26,200 bases of DNA, taken from NCBI GenBank assembly GCA_031288575.1, contig JAITRD010000060.1, positions 1 to 26,200 on the forward strand, written 5' to 3'. The position numbers were made by a program, and so were the translations under genes. The stretch comes from Treponema sp. (GTDB lineage Bacteria > Spirochaetota > Spirochaetia > Treponematales > Breznakiellaceae). Below are positions 15,855 to 21,711 of this stretch, piece by piece (the first letter of the stretch is position 1; every line of letters begins with the position of its first letter). The notes beneath the pieces are model-generated. The model saw only the letters and a list, made by a program, of their open reading frames with translations, did not search any database and was not told where the DNA came from.

Positions 15855-18125
15855 CTAGTGCCCCCGCCTCTTAGCGATTTCGAGACCGATTTTCGCAGCA
15901 GCATAATTCGGGTCCAGCCGCATCGCTTCGGTATAGTCCGCTATGGCTTCGTCATAATCCCCTTTGTAGTAATACGCATCGCCGCGATAGGTATACGCAA
16001 CATAATTCGGGCCCAGCCGCATCACTTCGGTATAGTCCGCTATGGCTTTGTCATAATCCCTTTTGTTGTAATACGCATTGCCGCGATAGAAATGCGCAAT
16101 AATATCCCCCGGGTTCAGCCGTAACTCTTCGGTATAGTCCGCTATGGCTTTGTCATAATCCCTTTTGTTGGCATACGCATCGCCGCGATTGATATACGCA
16201 AAAAGAAGCTTCGGGTCCAGCCGTAACGCTTCGGTATACTCCGCTATGGCTTTGTCATAATCCCCTTTGTCGGTATACGCAAGACCGCGATTGACATACG
16301 CAGCAGCATCCTTCGGGTCCAGCCGTAACGCTTCGGTATAGTCCGCTATGGCTTTGTCATAATCCCCTTTGCCTTTATACACATCGCCGCGCCTGACATA
16401 CGCAGTAGCATCCTTCGGGTCCAGCCGCAACGCTTCGGTATAGTCCGCTATGGCTTTGTCATAATCCCTTTTGTTGGTATACACACGACCGCGATTGATA
16501 TACGCAAAAAGAAGCTTCGGGTCCAGCCGCAACGCTTCGGTATAGTCCGCTATGGCTTTGTCATAATCCCCTTTGTCGGCATACGCATTGCCGCGATTGT
16601 TATACGCAAAAAGAAGCTTCGGGTCCAGCCGTAACGCTTCGGTATACTCCGCTATGGCTTTGTCATAATCCCCTTTGCCTTTATACGCATCGCCGCGCCT
16701 GGCATACGCAGTAGCATCCTTCGGGTCCAGCCGTAACGCTTCGGTATGGTCCGCTATGGCTTTGTCATAATCCCTTTTGTTGGTATACGCACGACCGCGA
16801 TTGATATACGCACCAGCAAACTTCGGGTCCAGCCGCAACGCTTCGGTATGGTCCGCTATGGCTTTGTCATAATTCCCTTTGAGGCCATACGCAAGGCCGC
16901 GACTGTTATACGCACCAGCAAGCTTCGGGTCCAGCCGCAACGCTTCGGTACAGTCCGTTATAGTCCGGTCATAATTCCCTTTGAGGCCATACGCACTGCC
17001 GCGCCCGTTATACGCAGCAGCATCCTTCGGGTCCAGCCGCAACGCTTCGGTATAGTCCGCTATGGCTTTGTCATAATCCCCTTTGCCTTTATACGCATTG
17101 CCGCGATAGCGGTATACTTCGGCGGATTCCAGGCTGTTCCGTATTGCTTTGCTGAAGAATATTATCGCCCGGTCATATACCCCGTTATTGAAAAGGGCCA
17201 GCCCTTCTTTAAAAAAAGTTTCCCCCCGGTCTTCGCCAGGAACAACTGAAGCCGCCGCCGAACGGCCGGGGTTAATTGAATAGTACCCGTCACTGATGAT
17301 GCTGCCCCGCGAGAACGGCCGCTGCCGGTTGCCGGTAAGCCGCAGCGTTTCATTCGTCACTTTCGCGGCCATTTGGGGAACCGGGTCAGGGGAAGCTATG
17401 TACTTCAAAAACGCTTCCGCAAAGGGGCTGTTCCGTCTGCCTTTCCCGTCGTCGGCCGTATCTCCGGGGGCGGTGGAAAACATCACAAAGAGGTCGCTCG
17501 GCACATCCGGTATCACGGCCAGTCCCCGGGTTCCCCCGGCGCCCCGCGCGGAGGAAGGCAGCGGATTGTTCCGGCACGCGTCCAGAACCACCACGTTCAC
17601 CTTATTATGCGCCCCCTCAAGGTCCGCCAGCAGCCCGTCAAGGGAATAGGCGTCCCGCTGTAATGCGCGCTCGCTTTCGACGCTTGCGTCAACCGGCAGC
17701 AGATAGTTCTGGTCCTTCAGCTGAATGCCGTGCCCCGCGTACCAGAAAAAGCCTTCGCTGTTACTGTCCGTGGAAAGTTTTGCGATATACCCGTCTATAG
17801 CCTCGCCGAACTGGATTTCGCCCGCGTTAAGCCTAAGGTCAACATCAAAACCCAGTTCCTTCAACGCCGCCGCTATGTCCTGGGCGTCGTTCACCGTGTT
17901 AGACAATTTCTCGATGTTTTTATACTCCCCGTTGCCGATGACCAGGGCAAAACGACTGCCCCCCGCCGCCGGGGAGGAAAAATTAGGTTCCGCCTGCCGC
18001 GGGCCTGGCGCCGCGCTGCCGCCCGCAACGCCGGTTTCGCCGCCGCCGCCGCACCAGCCCCGCGCTATCACAGCAAAAAACAGGGCAAAAGCTAGGACAT
18101 AAATCCGATTAACACCGATTTTCAT
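15855..18125 (-). CDS. Secreted caspase-like (peptidase C14) protein with 13 TPRs
   Basis: The 756-aa protein has an export signal (residues 7-20), possibly with lipidation at Cys25 although RGWC is a poor lipobox. A caspase-like domain follows at about 57-285: RFALVIGNGEYKNI opens it, His132 lies in FFWYAGHG, and the catalytic Cys184 in VVVLDACRNNP, so the dyad is intact. After a linker come a degenerate TPR (about 303-334) and twelve regular TPRs (335-741), then a capping helix ending AKRRGH. AAGGAGG precedes the ATG by 5-6 nt. Bacterial C14 proteins usually cleave after basic or acidic residues in signalling or cell-death pathways. Fusion to TPRs suggests partner-recruited proteolysis in the envelope. 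Immediately upstream is a truncated relative, 15 bp away. Confidence 0.92.
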   Translation of the reverse strand: MKIGVNRIYVLAFALFFAVIARGWCGGGGETGVAGGSAAPGPRQAEPNFSSPAAGGSRFALVIGNGEYKNIEKLSNTVNDAQDIAAALKELGFDVDLRLNAGEIQFGEAIDGYIAKLSTDSNSEGFFWYAGHGIQLKDQNYLLPVDASVESERALQRDAYSLDGLLADLEGAHNKVNVVVLDACRNNPLPSSARGAGGTRGLAVIPDVPSDLFVMFSTAPGDTADDGKGRRNSPFAEAFLKYIASPDPVPQMAAKVTNETLRLTGNRQRPFSRGSIISDGYYSINPGRSAAASVVPGEDRGETFFKEGLALFNNGVYDRAIIFFSKAIRNSLESAEVYRYRGNAYKGKGDYDKAIADYTEALRLDPKDAAAYNGRGSAYGLKGNYDRTITDCTEALRLDPKLAGAYNSRGLAYGLKGNYDKAIADHTEALRLDPKFAGAYINRGRAYTNKRDYDKAIADHTEALRLDPKDATAYARRGDAYKGKGDYDKAIAEYTEALRLDPKLLFAYNNRGNAYADKGDYDKAIADYTEALRLDPKLLFAYINRGRVYTNKRDYDKAIADYTEALRLDPKDATAYVRRGDVYKGKGDYDKAIADYTEALRLDPKDAAAYVNRGLAYTDKGDYDKAIAEYTEALRLDPKLLFAYINRGDAYANKRDYDKAIADYTEELRLNPGDIIAHFYRGNAYYNKRDYDKAIADYTEVMRLGPNYVAYTYRGDAYYYKGDYDEAIADYTEAMRLDPNYAAAKIGLEIAKRRGH
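15903..17123 (-). repeat. Tandem 102-bp repeats encoding TPRs 1-12
   Basis: Twelve in-frame units encode 34-residue TPRs (the last has 33). Several are nearly identical at DNA level, for example the recurring GGGTCCAGCCGCAACGCTTC in the plus-strand reading. The consensus is xAYxNRGxAYxxKGDYDKAI followed by ADYTEALRLDPKx. Such identity means recent amplification, and copy number may differ among strains. Confidence 0.9.
16206..16817 (-). repeat. Higher-order duplication: two 306-bp blocks of three TPRs each
   Basis: TPRs 4-6 (16817-16512) and 7-9 (16511-16206) form two consecutive copies of the same three-TPR block. In each, the order is an INRGRxYTNKRDYDK unit, an ATAYxRRGDxYKGKGDYDK unit, then a unit with xDKGDYDK. 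TPR 10 starts a third copy (INRGDAYANKRDYDK). The pattern points to a block duplication on top of single-unit amplification. Confidence 0.75.
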
Positions 18126-18140
18126 GATTTCCTCCTTACA

Positions 18141-18557
18141 TTATTTCCAGTTTTTTGATGCGGCAAGTTTTACGGCCCATGGGTTGAGCTCGCCGGCGAA
18201 CTGTTGATCAGTAACATTAACCCGCAGATCAGCCTGGCAGCCCAAGCCGTTCAAAGCCGCCGCTGCATCCCGCGCGTCTTTGCCGGTATTCGTCAGCCGG
18301 CTGATATATCGGTAATCCGCAACGCCGACAACCAGGGCATACCATAGCCCGGTCTGCGCGGGAAGAAAATGAGAGAAAAAACAAAAAAAAATGAAAAAAA
18401 GAAGACAGGAAGGCTTGACAAAATTAGAAAACGCTAGATAATGCTCTCGGCTCTCGGCTCTCGGCTCTCGGCTCTCGGCTCTCGGCTCTCGGCTCTCGGC
18501 TCTCGGCTCTCGGCTCTCGGCTCTCGGCTCTCGGCTCTCGGCGATATTTATAACCAT
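18141..18557 (-). pseudogene. Truncated caspase-like ORF behind a heptanucleotide tract
   Basis: An ATG at 18557 opens an ORF of 138 codons. Five codons (MVINI) lead into about 32 residues encoded by a 7-bp repeat (AESREPR periodicity), then a signal-like hydrophobic stretch (CLLFFIFFCFFSHFLPAQ), then the first ~65 residues of a caspase-like domain (LWYALVVGVADYRYISRL). The domain aligns with the start of the intact protein downstream and stops at KLAASKNWK, just before the region holding the catalytic His, so it cannot be an active protease. It ends 15 bp before the next ATG, suggesting a partly deleted tandem copy. No other ATG, GTG or TTG lies between repeat and signal segment, so translation must pass through the repeat. 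It may now serve only as a leader ORF. Confidence 0.65.
18443..18540. repeat. Heptanucleotide microsatellite, (GCTCTCG)x14
   Basis: Fourteen exact tandem copies of GCTCTCG fill 98 bp without a mismatch. On the minus strand the unit is CGAGAGC. All three frames through the tract are open and encode the same seven-residue period. After the tract only one minus-strand frame stays open (into the caspase-like fragment). The other two stop after 3 and 6 codons. Perfect copies and a unit not divisible by three are the marks of a slippage-prone contingency tract. Confidence 0.95.
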
Positions 18558-18562
18558 AATGA

Positions 18563-18591
18563 ATAGTATTACTCAATGGGCTATATGTCAA
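18563..18591 (-). promoter_or_regulatory. Near-consensus sigma70 promoter for the caspase cluster
   Basis: On the minus strand, TTGACA (18591-18586) is followed after exactly 17 bp by TACTAT (18568-18563). The expected transcription start is about 18556-18557, at the ATG of the repeat-containing ORF. There is no room for a ribosome site, so the message could be leaderless. It would drive the truncated ORF and probably the downstream caspase-TPR gene. Confidence 0.7.
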
Positions 18592-18640
18592 GATAATAAT
18601 CATATTATGGCCCGGCAATTCCAAATTTAACTATATCTAA

Positions 18641-18709
18641 GACCGAAAAGAGACCTGATACTTCTACCGGGGGTCCTGCCGGTGTGAGCCTTTTCGGGTT
18701 TCTTTTCGG
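18641..18709 (+). promoter_or_regulatory. Structured leader region upstream of the MgtC-family gene
   Basis: CCGAAAAGA (18643-18651) can pair with TCTTTTCGG (18701-18709). Its first eight bases can instead pair with CTTTTCGG (18690-18697). The two helices are mutually exclusive. An inner hairpin, ACCGG/CCGGT (18666-18670/18679-18683), fits inside both. No known riboswitch class was recognised, and it does not match the M-box as I know it. Whether this stretch is transcribed is unknown. Confidence 0.4.
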
Positions 18710-18772
18710 CCGGAATGCTTTACCCATACAACCTCGGTTTATAATTATTTTTGGATGGGTTATACTATAATT

Positions 18773-19462
18773 ATGGATATAACTCCGTTAACCGAATGGG
18801 ACATGATTATCCGTCTGGCCCTGGGTTTTGCCGCCGGAGCCGTCATTGGCTTTGAACGGTCAAGCCGCCGCCAGGTCGCGGGGATGCGGACCCATATTCT
18901 TATCGCCACCGGGGCGACGCTCCTAATGCTCCTCTCCATCTGGCTTCCCCAAAAATTTACCCCCCTGAATAACAGCGACCCCGGAAGGATCGCCGCCCAG
19001 GTGGTTTCCGGCATAGGTTTTCTCGGCGCCGGGGCCATGATCCGGCTGGGAAACAATGTCCGGGGGCTCACCACCGCCGCGTCCCTCTGGCTTATCGCGG
19101 CGGTAGGTTTGGCTATCGGCGCGGGGATGTTTGTCGCGGCGGCGGCAACTGAAGCGCTGACCCTCATTACTTTGGTAGTCCTGGGAATTTTTGAAAAGCA
19201 TTTTTTCCCCTCGGAGCGGAATAAACTCCTGGAACTAAGCTATAAAAACAATAATCCCGATACCAAGGAGGTCCTGAAGATTCTGCGGGAATACGGCGTC
19301 CGGGTTCAGTCCATGGATGTGGACCAGGGGCGGGGTAAGAGAAAGGGCGCCCGGCTGCGCCTTTTTGCGGGAATTCCCAACACCACGGACATCGCCAAAC
19401 TTGCCAAGGCCCTCAAATCAACGGGTAATGTAGAACGGGTAGAAATGAAGGAGAAGTATTAA
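18773..19462 (+). CDS. MgtC/SapB-family membrane protein
   Basis: The 229-aa protein has four to five membrane helices in its first 135 residues and a soluble C-terminal domain (about 150-229) of the ACT-like type found in longer MgtC proteins. Family motifs are GFAAGAVIGFERSSRRQVAGM, where GxERE/S-type residues normally lie, GMRTHILIATGATLLML, and VVSGIGFLGAGAMIR followed by GLTTAASLW. MgtC relatives act at the inner membrane, in some bacteria modulating ATP synthase or Mg2+ homeostasis; the role in spirochaetes is not established. The ATG at 18773 is preferred over one 18 bp upstream because it fits the family N-terminus. Neither has a good ribosome site, and TACTATAAT sits directly before the chosen ATG. 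Confidence 0.9.
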   Translation: MDITPLTEWDMIIRLALGFAAGAVIGFERSSRRQVAGMRTHILIATGATLLMLLSIWLPQKFTPLNNSDPGRIAAQVVSGIGFLGAGAMIRLGNNVRGLTTAASLWLIAAVGLAIGAGMFVAAAATEALTLITLVVLGIFEKHFFPSERNKLLELSYKNNNPDTKEVLKILREYGVRVQSMDVDQGRGKRKGARLRLFAGIPNTTDIAKLAKALKSTGNVERVEMKEKY

Positions 19463-19478
19463 CCGGAGCCCGCGGCCC

Positions 19479-20594
19479 TTATATCCTTTTGAGCACCGGG
19501 ATTGCCGGTTCGGTAAGTTCTATGGCGGCGGGGTAATCCTCCCGCTGGAGCAGGACCGTTTCCCCGTCCATCTGGGCAAGAATGGGTTCTTCCCCCCGAA
19601 ATTCCACCCGGCGGGCGTTAAATAATTGGGATTCGGGCTTGTCGATATGTTCCCCGGTTGTAAAAAGCCCCTTGAGGGCTACTTTCCGCAGGAGGGGCAT
19701 TTGCCGGACGGCGCAGACGTTCCGGTCATCAGGAAGTATATGTTTGCGGGAACCGTAGGTCCGGCGCCCGGTCGCCCCTACCGCCAAAAGCAGGATCCTT
19801 TCTTGAAAGGAACGGAATTCCCGCAGGGAATTGTCAAAGGCCCGTACCTCCATGGGACCGACCTTATAAAGACGGTCATAGAGAAGGGAAGCGATATCCA
19901 CCCACAATTTATAAGAATCCCCGGGAAATTTCCCCTTCATTTTATTGGTCATGTGGGTTACAAAGGCATCCAGCCCCACCGAAAGGATATTGAAGGCCAA
20001 AAAGGGGCCCCTCCCCGCAGCGGTAGTAAGCCGCAGGCCCCGGGCATAATCAACAGCAACCGGATGGATCAGCAAGTCCAGGGCCTTGTCCAGTTCCCAA
20101 GCGTCGGCGCCGTCATTGCCTGTTCCCATAGGAAGGCGGAGGATGGCGGTATGGGAACGGACACGCGCCGGGGCGTGGTAGAGGGCGGTAAGAACCTCAA
20201 GGCTGGTGCCGTCCCCTCCGGCGATGATGATAAGGTGAAAGGGAACGTCCCCGGCGGAATGGTCCGGGAAAGAAAGAATTTCTTCAATCAGGGCTCCGGC
20301 TATTTTTCCGGCGTGTCCCGGGGCTTCGGTAAGAATGAGCCCCATCTGCCCCAATTCACGCCCCGGCCCTTCCCCGGCAGTGCGGGAAGGACCGGCCTTC
20401 CGCTTCGGGAAATTATCGGCCGCCTTTTCCGCGTAAGCTTTGAGGATGGCGCGGTGCTTCTTCCAGCGGGCGGAAATAGTAAACCCCCCGGCGTTTGGGT
20501 TGGCAATGACGGTCCACAACAGGGATTGGCCGGAAGCCAGGGGGGTATGGGAACATATTTCCCTAAGCAAAGCCCCAAATTCCTCAAATTTCAT
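19479..20594 (-). CDS. Diacylglycerol kinase-family lipid kinase
   Basis: The 371-aa protein carries the DAGK catalytic domain: the N-terminal strand VIANPNAGG (29-37), the nucleotide-binding LIIIAGGDGTSLEV (121-134) and LPMGTGNDGAD (154-164), then FLAFNILSVGLDAFVTHMTN in the second lobe. These enzymes phosphorylate diacylglycerol, sphingoid or related lipids at the membrane using ATP. An insertion rich in Gly, Arg and Lys lies at about 62-85 (FPKRKAGPSRTAGEGPGREL). Length is slightly above the 300-330 residues usual for the family. It ends 16 bp from the convergent MgtC-family gene. No clear ribosome site precedes its ATG. Confidence 0.9.
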   Translation of the reverse strand: MKFEEFGALLREICSHTPLASGQSLLWTVIANPNAGGFTISARWKKHRAILKAYAEKAADNFPKRKAGPSRTAGEGPGRELGQMGLILTEAPGHAGKIAGALIEEILSFPDHSAGDVPFHLIIIAGGDGTSLEVLTALYHAPARVRSHTAILRLPMGTGNDGADAWELDKALDLLIHPVAVDYARGLRLTTAAGRGPFLAFNILSVGLDAFVTHMTNKMKGKFPGDSYKLWVDIASLLYDRLYKVGPMEVRAFDNSLREFRSFQERILLLAVGATGRRTYGSRKHILPDDRNVCAVRQMPLLRKVALKGLFTTGEHIDKPESQLFNARRVEFRGEEPILAQMDGETVLLQREDYPAAIELTEPAIPVLKRI

Positions 20595-20660
20595 AAAATA
20601 AGCCTTACACGAAAAATCCGGGAGGTCAAGCCGGGGAAGGCCAGGGCCTCTGCCTTTGAG

Positions 20661-20904
20661 CTAAACTTGACCCACAAAATTCTGTGTAATTCCCGCCGGG
20701 GAAGGGAAAATGCCGGAAAAAATGCTTGTAGAGTCCGCCTCCGCTATCTTCGATACGCTCCAGCGGGGAATTCCAAATATTTTTCCCGGCCTTTCCCCTT
20801 CCCCGGCGGGCCTACTCAAGAAAAGTGGGGCAACTTTAGCCTGAAGGGGGGGATAACGGTACTCGGATAATGAATTTACCGCCCGAATTGTGGGTCAAGT
20901 TTAG
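20661..20904. mobile_element. MITE-like element, 244 bp, with 17-bp TIRs and 8-bp target duplication
   Basis: The element begins CTAAACTTGACCCACAA (20661-20677) and ends with its exact complement TTGTGGGTCAAGTTTAG (20888-20904). It is flanked by a perfect direct repeat CCTTTGAG (20653-20660 and 20905-20912), which is an 8-bp target duplication. It encodes no transposase, so it is non-autonomous. The 8-bp duplication suits IS256-type transposases (8-9 bp), and a remnant of one lies at 10066. It fills most of the 419-bp gap between the lipid kinase and HAD genes. The remaining ~110 bp (20913-21013) shows no supported feature. Confidence 0.85.
20692..20810. repeat. Long internal inverted repeat of the MITE-like element
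   Basis: A 32-nt arm at 20692-20723 (starting CCCGCCGGGGAAGGGAAAA) is nearly the reverse complement of 20779-20810 (ending CCTTCCCCGGCGGG), with only about four mismatched positions. The 55-bp loop contains CTTGTAGAGTCCGCCTCCGC, which is conserved in the second copy of the element at 24343-24376. Transcribed RNA would form a very stable hairpin. Confidence 0.85.
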
Positions 20905-21013
20905 CCTTTGAGGGGAAAAGAATTTCCGAAGGAGAGGGAGATGTCGGGCTATCTGCCGCAAGGGGGGAGTGAACGGCTTAATGCTCCGCTGTCATAGGGT
21001 CTTTAGAAAAACC

Positions 21014-21670
21014 TTAAGGGGGACTTAGCCCCAAAACCTCCGGAAGCTTATACACATCCCCTACCCCCTCAACCAGGATGCCGCCCATGCCGAGTTCCAG
21101 GGGCAAGGCGAGGTCAATGTCGTAGCGGTCGCCGACGGAGATACAGGTTTCCGGGCTAAGGCCCAGGTTCTCCGCGGCTTTCAGGAAGGGCGCTTTATGG
21201 GGTTTGGATACCCGGCAAGTATCCAGGCCGACCAGAACCTTGAAAAGATCCGCCACCCCCAGGACATCAAGGGTTTTCCGGGCCACAGAAACCGGATTGT
21301 TAGTGACCACCGCCAGGGCAAAGGCGGAAGCTAAAACGGCCAGGGTATCCCGGAGAACCGGGTCCGCCTTAAGGTACAGGCCCGGCTCGCAGCTTTCTTC
21401 CCGCCAGCGGATGTTTTCTTCCATTGTAATGCCATAGGCGGCAAAAACAAAACCGAGGCTCAGCGTCCGCCCCCCGTGGGAAGCGGCCCAATTCCGGCGG
21501 TAGTCCTCAATTTCCCGGCGGGCGCCGGGAAAATCCTTCCCCAGCTTTTGCCCGAAACGTTTGATTAAGGGGTCAACCTGGGCACGGGCATATTCGGGAT
21601 GGGTATAGAGGGTGGAATCCATATCAAAAAGCAAGGCGGCGCTCCGGGGAGGGAGCCGGTAAATTTGCAT
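21014..21670 (-). CDS. HAD-family hydrolase (pyrimidine 5'-nucleotidase-like)
   Basis: The 218-aa HAD phosphatase has motif I LFDMDSTLYTHP with nucleophile Asp16 and Asp18, motif II VVTNN, the motif III Lys in SKPHKAPF, and motif IV SVGDRYDIDLALPL. DxDSTLYTH and the helical cap (about 25-100) fit the pyrimidine 5'-nucleotidase/Sdt1-like branch, which removes phosphate from UMP, CMP or similar. The frame is open further upstream into the prs gene, but the ATG at 21670 fits the family start (MQIYRLPPRSAALLFDMD) and has AAAGG about 9 nt before it. It lies 41 bp downstream of prs, so phosphate removal in nucleotide metabolism is a reasonable inference. Confidence 0.88.
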   Translation of the reverse strand: MQIYRLPPRSAALLFDMDSTLYTHPEYARAQVDPLIKRFGQKLGKDFPGARREIEDYRRNWAASHGGRTLSLGFVFAAYGITMEENIRWREESCEPGLYLKADPVLRDTLAVLASAFALAVVTNNPVSVARKTLDVLGVADLFKVLVGLDTCRVSKPHKAPFLKAAENLGLSPETCISVGDRYDIDLALPLELGMGGILVEGVGDVYKLPEVLGLSPP

Positions 21671-21711
21671 AGGAACAACCTTTTCAAAAAGGGATCCGGA
21701 AAAGACGCGGG

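Noticed and set aside
18443..18540. The tandem array considered as a CRISPR or a protein coiled-coil repeat
   Set aside because: There are no spacers and the 7-bp unit is uninterrupted. The AESREPR peptide is just the translation of the microsatellite in any frame.
18641..18772. MgtC leader considered as a known Mg2+ (M-box), Mn2+ or fluoride riboswitch
   Set aside because: None of the conserved sequence blocks of those classes, as I know them, is present; only the competing helices remain.
19626..20870. A 414-codon plus-strand frame opposite the lipid kinase
   Set aside because: The minus strand carries all DAGK motifs, and the plus-strand translation is Gly/Pro/Lys-rich with no motifs and runs into the MITE.
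20941..20997. An 18-codon plus-strand ORF after a GGAGAGGGAG sequence
   Set aside because: The ribosome-site-like string is good but the product is tiny, has no context, and nothing indicates a promoter.
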